Assembly (NCBI GenBank): GCA_001464615.1
Contig: LNFI01000031.1
Location: forward strand, 22,977-86,976
DNA from: Sphingomonadales bacterium Ga0077557
GTDB taxonomy: Bacteria; Pseudomonadota; Alphaproteobacteria; Sphingomonadales; Sphingomonadaceae
Length of the DNA: 64,000 bases
Direction: 5' to 3'
Shown here: positions 17,741 to 26,795 of the stretch, piece after piece
How positions within the stretch are numbered: position 1 is the first letter of the stretch
How the letters are laid out: every line of letters starts with the position of its first letter
Notes under the pieces: generated by a model
The model's input: the letters and a program-made list of their open reading frames with translations, nothing else
Databases searched by the model: none
Told to the model about the DNA's origin: nothing
Position numbers and translations under genes: made by a program

Positions 17741-19411
17741 CTAGCGGCAACTGTCCCCCGCACTGGCATCCAGATCCAGGCAGCGGCCGTCCATCTCTGG
17801 CGCACCCAGCGTCAGGCCGATCGTGGCGGCGAGCGTTGGGGCAATATCGACAGTCTCCACGGCCAAAGGCTGTTCAAAGCCCGCCATCCCCTTGCGCCAG
17901 AACAAGATCGGCACGCGCCGGTCATAATCCCAGAATGAGCCGTGCGTTGCGACATAGCCCCGGGTCGGATCGGGGATCGGCGTGATCCGCGGCTTCAGAG
18001 CAATGATGATGTCGCCTGATCGCGCCGGGTGAAAGCTCGCTTTGGCGCGCTGCACCAACGTCCAGGTCTCGGCAGGGCCAGAGGGGAGCGGTGCAGCGAT
18101 GATCTCCGCCCGGCTGAATGCGGTCGCAACTTGCGGGTGGGCGCGGTACAGCGTCAGCGCTTCGGCCAGCACCGCATCATATTGTTTCTTTGGCAATTTG
18201 GCGTCGATCCACACATCGCCAACCGGATCGCCATAGAGCAATTGACCCGTCAGGCCGAGTTTTGCCGCTACCGCGTCACCCACCGCCTTGGGGTTCAGCG
18301 CTGGATCGATCCGCGCCGCTTGGCCCATGGCGTGCTGATCATTGCGTTCGGGCAGATCATGGCCGCCATGATCGGCGGTCAGCACGACCTGATAATCAAT
18401 ACCCATCGATTCAAGCACCGCGAAAAAAGTGCCCATCGTCTGGTCGAGTTGGGTGAGCTGCAGGCACATTTCGCTGCCCTCAGTGCCATAGGTGTGGCCG
18501 ACATAATCGGTCGCGGAGGCACCGATGGCGATCAGGTCAGTCGCGGCACCCTTGCCCAGCTTCATGTCGCGGATCAGACCTGCCGCCATCGCAAACAGCG
18601 CTTCATCGGCTTCTGGCGAAGCACGAAAGGCGCGGGTGTCGCCTTCCTTGCGCTCGAAACGCCCGGTGCCAACGCTCTTGCCCGCGCCAATATCGATGGC
18701 GCGGTCGCGGGTTGAACAAAAGGCCGTCATCGCCATCGCCGGTTGGGCGAGGGCGATCCGTGCCGCGACGGCATCATTGGCCTGCTGGACGATCGGCGGC
18801 GTGGTGCGGCCGGCATAGCTGACGAATTTCTTGCCGTCCCACCACCAGAGCTCATCGACCTGATGGCCGCCCATCATCACCGCCGCGCGATCCTTGCCAG
18901 CGACGGAGACGACGCGGGTAGCCGGGTTGGCGGCCTTCATGCGTTCGCCAAGCGTGGGGACCAGCAGATGCTTGTCGGACACGGTATAGACGATCGAATT
19001 GCTGCCGGGGACGCTCTCATCCTCCGCGCAATAGACGGTCTTGTCGGAGCGGGCGGTTTTCAGGTCAACCCAGCTATTGGCGATGATGCCACTGCGCGCT
19101 GGGCGCATGCCGGTAAGGATCGTCGAATGGCCGGGGCAGGTTTCGGTCGCGGCATGGCTTTGATAGCCGGATGGGAAAACCGCCCCGTCGAGCAGCCGTT
19201 TGAAGCCGCCGGTGAAATGGTTACGATATTCAGCAAAAAGGTCAGCAGAAAATTGATCGACCGAAATCGTCACGATCAGCTTGGGCGGCGCCTTTGCGGG
19301 GGTGGCCGCTGGTGCTGCTGCGGCGCTGACCGGTGCGTTGCTGTCTTGCGCTGCTGCATTGGTCGTAACCAAAGCGAGCGCGCTTGCGAATAACGTGGCA
19401 ACTCTTTTCAT
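17741..19411 (-). CDS. PafA-like alkaline phosphatase (Thr-nucleophile monoesterase)
   Basis: Exported hydrolase of 556 residues with a cleavable signal (cut near NAAAQ, residue 22). Active-site residues match PafA: nucleophile Thr91 in ATETCPGHS, Asn112 in IIANSW, and the Lys173-Asp-Arg175 motif in AGKDRAAV that selects phosphate monoesters over diesters. Metal ligands appear as SVDQ near residue 50 and ADHGGHDLPE in the second half. The T-to-N (21) and N-to-K (61) spacings are close to those of characterised PafA. The start is ATG 19411 with GGGAGAG upstream; the longer frame to 19501 runs into the dsbD region. It would release phosphate from organic esters in the periplasm. Confidence 0.88.
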   Translation of the reverse strand: MKRVATLFASALALVTTNAAAQDSNAPVSAAAAPAATPAKAPPKLIVTISVDQFSADLFAEYRNHFTGGFKRLLDGAVFPSGYQSHAATETCPGHSTILTGMRPARSGIIANSWVDLKTARSDKTVYCAEDESVPGSNSIVYTVSDKHLLVPTLGERMKAANPATRVVSVAGKDRAAVMMGGHQVDELWWWDGKKFVSYAGRTTPPIVQQANDAVAARIALAQPAMAMTAFCSTRDRAIDIGAGKSVGTGRFERKEGDTRAFRASPEADEALFAMAAGLIRDMKLGKGAATDLIAIGASATDYVGHTYGTEGSEMCLQLTQLDQTMGTFFAVLESMGIDYQVVLTADHGGHDLPERNDQHAMGQAARIDPALNPKAVGDAVAAKLGLTGQLLYGDPVGDVWIDAKLPKKQYDAVLAEALTLYRAHPQVATAFSRAEIIAAPLPSGPAETWTLVQRAKASFHPARSGDIIIALKPRITPIPDPTRGYVATHGSFWDYDRRVPILFWRKGMAGFEQPLAVETVDIAPTLAATIGLTLGAPEMDGRCLDLDASAGDSCR

Positions 19412-19491
19412 CAAGTCTCTCCCGATCGGGTGCACCGCGCCCAGAGTTTCGGCTATGCGCCGGGACCGGGCCTGAAAACAAGGATTGCCGC

Positions 19492-21552
19492 ATGCGCGCA
19501 TTGGGTTTCGTTATCGTGACGATGTTGCTGTGGCTCGCCGGTGTCGCGCCAGCAATGGCGCAGGCGCCCGATCCCTATTCAAAGGGGCCGCATCTCGCGA
19601 CGACGCTCATCGCCGAAAGCATGGCCCCCGCGGCAGGCAGCACGGTGACGCTGGCCTATGACGTCACGCCGCAGCGCGGCTGGCATGGCTATTGGCAAAA
19701 TCCGGGCGATGCCGGCTTTCCCGCCAAATTCGATTGGACCTTGCCTGCTGGGATTACGGCCGGTGCCACGCTCTATCCCGTGCCGACGACGCTGATCATC
19801 GCTGATCTGATGAACTATGTGTTCGAACAACATTACACGTTGCTGGTCACGCTGCAGATTCCGGCGGGCCTCGCGCCGGGCACGGCGCTGCCAATCAAGC
19901 TGCGTTCCAATTATCTCGTTTGCACCGAAGAAATCTGCGTCCCCGAATCGGCCGATTTGTCAGTCAATCTCGTTATTGGCGACGGCGCGGTGACGCCTGC
20001 GGCGCGCGCGCAGTTCGACGGTTTCCGCCAGGCGCTGCCCAAGCCGATCGGCATGGGCGCGCGCTATCAGGTGGATGGCAAATCGGTGCGGATTGAGGTG
20101 CCTTATCCTGCCGCAACCCCGCTGACCAAGGCCTATTTCTTTCCGGTAACGGCAGGGGCGGTAAACTATGCCGCGCCGCAAAAGGTCGTGCGCGATGGCG
20201 ATCGCCTGGTCATTGAAACCGGGGCGGGCACCGCCAGCGGGCCAGTGGAAGGCGTCTTGCGGATCGGCGACGCAAAGGGGCTGATGGTGTCGGCAACCCC
20301 CGGCACGGTTGCGCCCGCCGCAAAGGATGGCGCTGCGCCCGGCGTGCCGGAAGGCGTGCTGTTTGCGACGCTGATCGCGCTCGGTGGAGCCATTTTGGGT
20401 GGGTTGATCCTCAACATCATGCCCTGCGTGTTTCCGATTCTGAGCCTGAAGGCGCTCAGCCTTGCCAAAGGTAGCGTCAACGAACGCGAAGCGCGCGGCG
20501 AGGCGCTGGCCTATACCGCCGGTGTGCTCACCGTCATCATGGGGTTGGGCGCAACCATCCTGGCGCTGCGTGCAGGCGGTGCGGCGGTTGGCTGGGCCTT
20601 TCAGTTGCAGAACCCGGCGACAATTGTTGTGCTGCTGATGCTCGTCGTCGCGCTGACGCTCAATCTTGCCGGCTTGTTCGAAATACCGACGCCGCGCTTC
20701 GTCGATTCGGCGAGCGGCGCGAGCGGGGCGTTTGCTACGGGCGCGCTCGCCGCGATCATCGCGACGCCGTGCACTGGGCCGTTCATGGGCGCAGCATTGG
20801 GCGCGGCGCTGGTGCTGCCCTGGTATGCAGCGCTGGCAGTGTTCTTCGGGCTTGGCTTTGGTCTGGCGATCCCTTTCCTGTTGATTGGCTTCGTGCCGCC
20901 GCTGCGCAAGGCGCTGCCCAAGCCCGGCGCATGGATGGAAACCTTCCGCCAAATCCTTGCCATCCCGATGGGGCTGACCGCGATCTGGCTTGCCTGGGTG
21001 CTTGGTGGTGAAGCGGGGACGGACGGCATTACGCTCGGCCTGATCGGCGCACTCGGCATCGGCATTGTGCTGTTTGTGGTCGGCAAGCGCCAGCATAAGG
21101 GGCTGTCGGCGCATTGGCTGAACGTGGTGCTGCTGATCGGCGTAACGACGGCGACTGCTTATTATGTGCGCGCGGTGCCGAAGGGTGCGGCCGGTGCGGC
21201 GATGTTGGCGGCCGAGAACAAGGCGGCGTTCAGCGAGGAAAAGCTCGCCGAAGCGCGCGCCAAGGGGCAGCCGGTGTTCGCCTATTTCACCGCCGATTGG
21301 TGCCTGACGTGTAAAGTCAACGAACGCGTCGCGATCGATACCGATCAAGTCAAGGCAGCGTTTGCCAAGCACAATGTTGCGGTGATGGTCGGCGACTGGA
21401 CCGATGGCGACCCCAAGCTCGGCCGCTTCATCGAATCGCACAACCGCGCCGGCGTGCCGCTCTATCTGTTCTACAAACCCGGTGCTGAAGAACCGGAAGT
21501 GCTGCCTCAGGTGCTGACCCCAGCGATGTTGAGCGAGTTGGCGGGGGGCTAG
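19492..21552 (+). CDS. dsbD: Thiol:disulfide interchange protein DsbD
   Basis: Membrane electron-transfer protein of 686 residues carrying reducing power from cytoplasmic thioredoxin to periplasmic proteins. The signal peptide ends near APAMAQA. The N-terminal periplasmic domain has the pair CTEEIC (Cys144, Cys149). The membrane core of about eight helices has MPCVFP (Cys312) and TPCTGPF (Cys427). The C-terminal thioredoxin domain has CLTC at 604-607 in YFTADWCLTCKVNE. All three redox pairs are present. It is divergent from the PafA-like gene across an 80-bp gap, and its stop overlaps the stop of the opposite-strand hydroxylase gene. Confidence 0.93.
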   Translation: MRALGFVIVTMLLWLAGVAPAMAQAPDPYSKGPHLATTLIAESMAPAAGSTVTLAYDVTPQRGWHGYWQNPGDAGFPAKFDWTLPAGITAGATLYPVPTTLIIADLMNYVFEQHYTLLVTLQIPAGLAPGTALPIKLRSNYLVCTEEICVPESADLSVNLVIGDGAVTPAARAQFDGFRQALPKPIGMGARYQVDGKSVRIEVPYPAATPLTKAYFFPVTAGAVNYAAPQKVVRDGDRLVIETGAGTASGPVEGVLRIGDAKGLMVSATPGTVAPAAKDGAAPGVPEGVLFATLIALGGAILGGLILNIMPCVFPILSLKALSLAKGSVNEREARGEALAYTAGVLTVIMGLGATILALRAGGAAVGWAFQLQNPATIVVLLMLVVALTLNLAGLFEIPTPRFVDSASGASGAFATGALAAIIATPCTGPFMGAALGAALVLPWYAALAVFFGLGFGLAIPFLLIGFVPPLRKALPKPGAWMETFRQILAIPMGLTAIWLAWVLGGEAGTDGITLGLIGALGIGIVLFVVGKRQHKGLSAHWLNVVLLIGVTTATAYYVRAVPKGAAGAAMLAAENKAAFSEEKLAEARAKGQPVFAYFTADWCLTCKVNERVAIDTDQVKAAFAKHNVAVMVGDWTDGDPKLGRFIESHNRAGVPLYLFYKPGAEEPEVLPQVLTPAMLSELAGG

Positions 21553-22373
21553 GCGACGACCGACGTGGTCACGGCACGGTTCGCGCCGACAACTGCCTCG
21601 AAGCGCTCATGATATTTCGGGTGCTCGGTGCCCATCATCCGATCCCACCAGGTGAAATAGAGCCCGAAATTATAGCGGCCTTCGGTGTGGTGCAGATCGT
21701 GGTGGGTGGTCGTCGTCAGCCAGCCGGTCAAGGGCGAGCGGGTAAAGCCCGGCCAGGCAAGCTCAAAGCCCGAATGGCCGACTGCGTTGCGCGCGATCTG
21801 ATGGCCTAGAAAGATGAATGCCGCCCAGGGCTGGATCGGCACGATATGGCTGATGATCAGGAACATCACCGGCACGTAAATGCTTTCGAAAATCGCCTCG
21901 ATCGGCGCAAAGCTATAGGCAGCCCAGCTGGTTGGCGTGCGGCTGACATGATGAGTCGCATGTGCGCGGCGGAACAGGACCTTCAGGTGCAGCGAGCGGT
22001 GCATCCAGTAGAACCAGGCATCATGCATGATCACCATGGCGATTATTTGCGCGACCATGATGCCAATATCGGGCGCGCCGCGATTGACGGGCAGCCACCC
22101 GGCCCTGAACATCGCGAAGGTCAGCAGATTGACGAGCGAAAAGACGAAAATTGTCTCAACCGAGCGGCGGAATTCGCGCCGCCGGTCGGCAAAGCTCGCC
22201 TTGCCGGCCTGAATACGGCGGGGCTCGATCCAGCGCTGGATCAGCCAATATAGCACCGCGACGCCAGCCGCGCCGATCAGATAGCGTGTGAATTCGATCT
22301 CGACGGCATGGCCGATCTGCTGCGCGATCGTCGCCAGGGCGGGGGTAAGGGACGACAAAACCGACATCGACAT
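21549..22373 (-). CDS. Sterol desaturase / fatty acid hydroxylase family membrane protein
   Basis: Integral membrane di-iron enzyme of about 274 residues. The histidine clusters of the superfamily are seen: HDAWFYWMHRSLH, HATHHVSRTPTSW and HHDLHHTEGRYNFG, separated by hydrophobic helices. ATG 22373 is chosen because GGAG lies about 8 bases upstream; a longer frame reaches 22466 without a good site. It may hydroxylate or desaturate a lipid or carotenoid, and the substrate cannot be told. It converges with dsbD with a 4-base overlap. Confidence 0.87.
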   Translation of the reverse strand: MSMSVLSSLTPALATIAQQIGHAVEIEFTRYLIGAAGVAVLYWLIQRWIEPRRIQAGKASFADRRREFRRSVETIFVFSLVNLLTFAMFRAGWLPVNRGAPDIGIMVAQIIAMVIMHDAWFYWMHRSLHLKVLFRRAHATHHVSRTPTSWAAYSFAPIEAIFESIYVPVMFLIISHIVPIQPWAAFIFLGHQIARNAVGHSGFELAWPGFTRSPLTGWLTTTTHHDLHHTEGRYNFGLYFTWWDRMMGTEHPKYHERFEAVVGANRAVTTSVVA

Positions 22374-22681
22374 GCTCCGTAGCTGAATGCCCGCTAAGCG
22401 TGCGCGAAGGCGGCGACGATGTCCGCGCATTTTTGGAAAAATATGGGCGATTTCGAAAACGAGCAACTGTTTTCAGGGTCGCTGGTTTGCCCCTATCCCT
22501 CTCGATGATGATAATGCCGGGCAACTTGCCGACGCTGACAGCACGTTTCTCATCGACCTGACGGGTTCAAACCCGTGCGGAATTCGCCTAGGAAGCGGGC
22601 ATGACCCAATTCGGACTTACCCCGATAATTCGATCTAGCGGCTCGGCCGACCTTACGGGTGATCGGGGCCATAGGCTTTCG
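22374..22681. other. Intergenic region between divergent genes (308 bp)
   Basis: No convincing coding frame or RNA gene. It separates the hydroxylase and deacetylase genes, so both promoters should lie here, but no clear -35/-10 pair stands out. A short hairpin at 22561-22576 (ACGGGTT, CA, AACCCGT) looks like a tRNA T arm, yet no tRNA can be built around it. Confidence 0.6.
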
Positions 22682-23611
22682 ATGATCAGGTTCCTGATTG
22701 CCCTAACTGCCGCGTTTTTTCTCGCGATACCGGCGGCGGCACAGAAGCGGATCGCGCTCAGTTTTGATGATGTGCCGCGCCAGGTCGGCGGCTTCTTTAC
22801 ACCAGATGTCCGCACGACGCGGCTCATTGCTGCGCTCCGCAAGGCGCGGGTCGAGCAAGTCGCGTTTTTCTTGACCCCCGGCAATTTGGAGAAGCCAGAC
22901 GGCAAGGGGGGCGAAGCGCGGATCGCGCGCTATGTCCGCGCGGGCCATGTCATCGCCAATCACAGCTACAGCCATCTCTGGTTATCGCGCACGGCGGCAT
23001 CCGATTATATTGCTGACATCGACCGTGCCGCCGCCTGGCTTAAGGATCGTCCCGGCTATCGGCCTTGGTATCGTTTTCCCTATCTCGATGAGGGACGGCG
23101 CGATCTTGCCAAGCGCGCCGAGGTTCGCGCTGCGCTGGCGGCGCGGGGCCTAGCCAATGGCTATGTGACGATCGACAATTACGACTGGCACATTGATGCG
23201 TTGGCGACCAAGGCGAGGCAGGCCGGTCAGCAGATCGACATGCCTGCGCTACGCACCCTCTATGTTGAAACGCTGGTGGGTGCCGCCAACTTCTATGATC
23301 GCGCCGCGCTCGACGCGCTCGGCCGCCAGCCCATTCAGATATTGTTGCTCCACGAGACCGATTTGAATGCGATGTTCATTGGCGCCGTCGTTGAGGGGCT
23401 GCGCAAGGCTGGCTGGGAGATTGTTTCGATCGACGCGGCCTATCGCGATCCGATCGCCACGCGCGAACCCAATGGCTGGTTCACCAATGGCGGCAGAGTC
23501 GCCGCGCTTGCGCAGGATGCCGGGCGTGCGCCAAAGGATTTGATCGATCCAAGAACCGATGAAACCGTCCTCACCACCCTGTTTTCCGCGCGCGTCCTGA
23601 AGGGCCAATGA
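22682..23611 (+). CDS. Exported polysaccharide deacetylase family protein
   Basis: NodB-homology protein of 309 residues with an N-terminal signal (FFLAIPAAAQ, cut near residue 21). Catalytic features seen are the aspartate pair in ALSFDDVP (Asp29/30), the metal-binding HSYSH (His94, His98), and RFPYLDEG, the usual motif 3. ILLLHETD near the C-terminus is motif 5. It probably N- or O-deacetylates a cell-envelope or extracellular glycan. ATG 22682 gives the signal peptide at the N-terminus. Its TGA overlaps the start of the acyl-CoA dehydrogenase (ATGA), so it is transcriptionally linked to valine catabolism genes, an unexpected partner. Confidence 0.87.
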   Translation: MIRFLIALTAAFFLAIPAAAQKRIALSFDDVPRQVGGFFTPDVRTTRLIAALRKARVEQVAFFLTPGNLEKPDGKGGEARIARYVRAGHVIANHSYSHLWLSRTAASDYIADIDRAAAWLKDRPGYRPWYRFPYLDEGRRDLAKRAEVRAALAARGLANGYVTIDNYDWHIDALATKARQAGQQIDMPALRTLYVETLVGAANFYDRAALDALGRQPIQILLLHETDLNAMFIGAVVEGLRKAGWEIVSIDAAYRDPIATREPNGWFTNGGRVAALAQDAGRAPKDLIDPRTDETVLTTLFSARVLKGQ

Positions 23612-24756
23612 TGACCACCCAATTTGACCTAACCGACGACCAGCGCGAGATTCAGGATCTGGCGCGCAAGTTCACTGCTGACCGGATCACGCCCTTTGCC
23701 GGCGAATGGGACGAGAAGCACATCTTCCCGCGCGCGACGATCAAGGAAGCCGCCGCGCTTGGCTTTGCCTCGATCTATGTCAGCGAAGAATCGGGCGGCA
23801 TCAATCTGGGTCGGCTGGAGGCGGCACTGATCATGGAGGCGATGGCCTATGGCTGCCCCTCGACCAGCGCCTTTATCTCGATCCACAACATGGCGTCGTG
23901 GATGATCGATCGGTTCGGCAGTCCGCAGGTTAAGGCGAAGTATCTGCCCGATTTGATCTCGATGGAAACGATCGCCAGCTATTGCCTGACCGAGCCCGGC
24001 AGCGGTTCCGATGCGGCAGCGCTGAAGACGCGCGCGGTGCTGGATGGCGATCATTATGTTGTCACCGGTACCAAGCAGTTCATCTCGGGCGCGGGCGAGA
24101 ATGACGTCTATGTCACCATGGTCCGCACCGGCGAGGATGGGCCGAAGGGCGTCAGCTGCTTGGTCATCGAAAAGGACATGCCCGGCGTGTCCTTCGGTGC
24201 GAATGAGCGCAAGCTCGGTTGGCATTCGCAGCCGACCCGGCAGGTGATCCTTGAAGAAGTCCGCGTTCCCGTCGCCAACCGGGTTGGTGGGGAAGGCGAG
24301 GGGTTTCGCATCGCGATGATGGGGCTCGATGGCGGTCGGTTGAATATCGGCGCCTGCTCGCTCGGGGGCGCACAGCGCTGCCTGGACGAGGCGATCAGCT
24401 ACACGCGTGACCGCAAGCAGTTCGGCACCGCGATCAGCGATTTCCAGAACACCCAGTTCATGCTCGCCGACATGGCGACTGAGCTCGAGGCGGCGCGCGC
24501 GCTGCTCTACATGGCCGCCGCCAAGGTGACGGCGAACGCGCCCGACAAAACCAAGTTCGCCGCCATGGCGAAGCGGCTGGCGACCGATACGGGATCATCG
24601 GTGGTCGATCGTGCGCTGCAGCTGCACGGCGGGTACGGGTATCTGATGGACTATCCAATCGAACGCTTCTGGCGCGACCTGCGCGTCCATTCGATCCTGG
24701 AAGGCACCAACCAGGTAATGCGGATGATCGTCGGACGGGAGCTGACCCGGCAGTGA
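23608..24756 (+). CDS. Acyl-CoA dehydrogenase, isobutyryl-CoA dehydrogenase type
   Basis: FAD enzyme of 382 residues oxidising a short branched acyl-CoA to the 2-enoyl-CoA. Acyl-CoA dehydrogenase signatures are CLTEPGSGSDAAALKT for FAD binding and HGGYGYLMDYPIERFWRDLR with the catalytic glutamate in SILEGTNQ. The KLGWHSQPTR segment resembles the human ACAD8 (isobutyryl-CoA dehydrogenase) type, and the next three genes complete the valine route, which supports this substrate. Two adjacent ATG codons (23608, 23611) are possible starts; the first overlaps the deacetylase stop. Confidence 0.88.
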   Translation: MMTTQFDLTDDQREIQDLARKFTADRITPFAGEWDEKHIFPRATIKEAAALGFASIYVSEESGGINLGRLEAALIMEAMAYGCPSTSAFISIHNMASWMIDRFGSPQVKAKYLPDLISMETIASYCLTEPGSGSDAAALKTRAVLDGDHYVVTGTKQFISGAGENDVYVTMVRTGEDGPKGVSCLVIEKDMPGVSFGANERKLGWHSQPTRQVILEEVRVPVANRVGGEGEGFRIAMMGLDGGRLNIGACSLGGAQRCLDEAISYTRDRKQFGTAISDFQNTQFMLADMATELEAARALLYMAAAKVTANAPDKTKFAAMAKRLATDTGSSVVDRALQLHGGYGYLMDYPIERFWRDLRVHSILEGTNQVMRMIVGRELTRQ

Positions 24757-24797
24757 TCGTCATATCGCTCGCCGCTTTAGCGGCTTACAACTTTCTG

Positions 24798-24866
24798 CTC
24801 CGTGTCTCCGCGTCTCCGCGTGAACCAAAGCCCGATTTGGTCACGCGGAGACGCAGAGACGCGGAG
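24798..24866. repeat. Inverted-repeat element inside the valine operon (type C)
   Basis: Left arm 24798-24829 and right arm 24836-24866 are near-perfect reverse complements (two mismatches and one gap) built from CTCCGCGTCTCCGCG-like units followed by TGAACCAAA, around a 6-base loop. It would form a long hairpin between the acyl-CoA dehydrogenase and the next gene. Its sequence is unrelated to the CCCCTCCC elements elsewhere in the window. Confidence 0.85.
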
Positions 24867-24889
24867 GTGTCTGCCCCCGAGGTGACGCT

Positions 24890-25960
24890 GTGACTGACGA
24901 ACTGATCGCTGTTGTAGAGGGCCGTACCGGCCGTATTCGGCTTAACCGGCCTGGCGCGATCCATGCGCTCAACACCGCAATGTGTGCGGCAATGTTGGAC
25001 GCGCTTGAGGCGTGGCGCGTCGATATCGGGATTGAGGCGGTGCTGATCGATCATGCTGCCGCGCCGGATGGTGACCCAAAAAAATCTCGCGGCTTTTGCG
25101 CTGGTGGCGACATTCGCATGCTCGCGGAGAGCGGGGCGAAGGACGGGGTCGATGCACGCGCGTTCTTCCACACCGAATATCGGATGAACCACAAGCTGTT
25201 CACTTATGTGAAGCCGACCGTCGCCTTCATGGACGGCATCACGATGGGGGGCGGTGTCGGCATATCGCAGCCCTGCCGCTACCGTGTTGCGACCGAGAAC
25301 ACCCGGCTGGCGATGCCGGAAACGGGGATCGGCCTTTTCCCCGATGTCGGTGGCGGCTGGTATTTGTCGCGGCTCGCCGGGCGGATGGGGCAGTTTCTGG
25401 CGCTGACCGGGCACCGCCTGGATGGGGCAGAATGTTTGGCGCTTGGGTTGGCCACCCATTATCTTCCAAGCGCGTCGCTCGACGAAGCGAAGGCCCGCAT
25501 CATCGCTGATCCGCGATCGATCGATGCCATTCTTCGTGACCTGTCGATCGCACCGCCTGAAGCGAGGATTTTGTCGCAAGCTGCCGAGATCGATCGCTTG
25601 TTCGCATCGGATGAGCTGGAAGCGGTGTTTGCCACGCTCGAAGCCGATCCCGGCGATTGGGCGCAGGCCCAACTCAAGCTGCTCCTTACCAAGTCACCGC
25701 AGACCATGAAGGTCTCGCTGCGTCTGCTCCATGAAGCCGCGCTGATGCATGATTTCGCTGATGAGATGCGGCAGGAATATGCGGTCGGCGCGCATGTGGT
25801 GCAGCGACATGATTTCCTTGAAGGCGTGCGCGCGGTCATCATCGATAAGGACAACGCCCCGCGCTGGGACCCAGCGACACCGGAAGGCGTGACCGATCAC
25901 GTTATCGACCAGATTTTTGCGCCGCTGTCTGACGACGAGGCGTGGACACCGCACGATTGA
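24890..25960 (+). CDS. 3-hydroxyisobutyryl-CoA hydrolase
   Basis: Crotonase-superfamily thioesterase of 356 residues that frees 3-hydroxyisobutyrate from its CoA ester in valine breakdown. Family-defining stretches are [25 protein letters not shown] for the oxyanion hole, and [22 protein letters not shown]. Its length and C-terminal region, with [16 protein letters not shown], separate it from plain enoyl-CoA hydratases. The start is GTG 24890 with GAGGTG upstream. It lies between isobutyryl-CoA dehydrogenase and enoyl-CoA hydratase. Confidence 0.9.
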   Translation: MTDELIAVVEGRTGRIRLNRPGAIHALNTAMCAAMLDALEAWRVDIGIEAVLIDHAAAPDGDPKKSRGFCAGGDIRMLAESGAKDGVDARAFFHTEYRMNHKLFTYVKPTVAFMDGITMGGGVGISQPCRYRVATENTRLAMPETGIGLFPDVGGGWYLSRLAGRMGQFLALTGHRLDGAECLALGLATHYLPSASLDEAKARIIADPRSIDAILRDLSIAPPEARILSQAAEIDRLFASDELEAVFATLEADPGDWAQAQLKLLLTKSPQTMKVSLRLLHEAALMHDFADEMRQEYAVGAHVVQRHDFLEGVRAVIIDKDNAPRWDPATPEGVTDHVIDQIFAPLSDDEAWTPHD

Positions 25961-25974
25961 CCACCCTCCCGCGT

Positions 25975-26000
25975 CACCCCGCGTCAAGCCCGGGGCGACG
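25975..26000. repeat. Short imperfect inverted repeat before the enoyl-CoA hydratase gene
   Basis: CGTCACCCCG (about 25975) and CGGGGCGACG (ending at 26000) form a short imperfect hairpin in the 56-bp gap. It looks like a reduced copy of a CGTCACCCC/GGGGTGACG intergenic palindrome. Assignment to a family is tentative. Confidence 0.4.
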
Positions 26001-26016
26001 AAAGAAAGAGAAAGAC

Positions 26017-26793
26017 ATGGCCACCTACGAAACCCTTCTCGTCGAACAGCGCGGCGCGGTAACGCTGATCACGCTCAACCGGCCTCAGGCGCTCAACGCG
26101 CTCAACAGCCAAGTGCTAGCCGAACTGATCGCTGTACTGGGAGCATTTGATGCCGATCCGTCACAAGGCTGCGCCGTGCTGACAGGGTCCGAAAAGGCAT
26201 TTGCGGCTGGCGCGGACATCAAGGAAATGCAGGCGATGGGCTTTGCCGAGATGTTCGGCACCAACCATTTTGCGGGCTATGACCGGGTGACCGCGACGCG
26301 CAAGCCAATCATTGCGGCGGTGGCGGGCTATGCGCTCGGCGGTGGTTGCGAGGTGGCGATGATGTGCGATTTCATCCTTGCGGCCGATACCGCCAAATTC
26401 GGCCAGCCCGAGATCAAGCTCGCGGTCTCCCCCGGCATGGGCGGATCGCAGCGGCTCGCCAAGGCAGTCGGCAAGGCCAAGGCGATGGAAATGTGTCTGA
26501 CCGGCCGGATGATGGACGCCGCAGAAGCCGAGCGCGCTGGGCTCGTCAGTCGCGTCGTCCCGGCGGCAGACCTGATCGACGAAGCAGTAAAGACAGCCAC
26601 CGTGATCGCGGGCATGGCGCCGCTGGCGGTCAAGGCGAACAAGGAAATGGTCAACACCGCGTTTGAAACGGGCCTGACCCAGGGCATCCTTTTTGAACGG
26701 CGGTTGTTCCATGGTCTGTTCGGGACGGCAGACCAGAAAGAAGGCATGGCCGCCTTTGTCGAGAAGCGCACCGGGGTTTGGACAGGGAAGTAA
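26017..26793 (+). CDS. Enoyl-CoA hydratase
   Basis: Crotonase of 258 residues that adds water to 2-enoyl-CoA, here probably methacrylyl-CoA. Both catalytic glutamates are in place: one in [13 protein letters not shown] and one in [28 protein letters not shown] is the adenine-pocket loop. ATG 26017 follows an AGAAAGAGAAAG purine run; the frame open from 25942 overlaps the upstream gene. The next gene starts 2 bp after its stop. Confidence 0.92.
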   Translation: MATYETLLVEQRGAVTLITLNRPQALNALNSQVLAELIAVLGAFDADPSQGCAVLTGSEKAFAAGADIKEMQAMGFAEMFGTNHFAGYDRVTATRKPIIAAVAGYALGGGCEVAMMCDFILAADTAKFGQPEIKLAVSPGMGGSQRLAKAVGKAKAMEMCLTGRMMDAAEAERAGLVSRVVPAADLIDEAVKTATVIAGMAPLAVKANKEMVNTAFETGLTQGILFERRLFHGLFGTADQKEGMAAFVEKRTGVWTGK

Positions 26794-26795
26794 TA

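Noticed and set aside
19960..21441. Minus-strand open frame of 493 codons opposite dsbD
   Set aside because: Shadow of dsbD, with low-complexity His/Arg/Gln composition.
22561..22576. Sequence like a tRNA T arm (GGGTTCAAACCC)
   Set aside because: The loop is not seven bases with a five-pair stem, and no acceptor, D or anticodon arm can be built around it.
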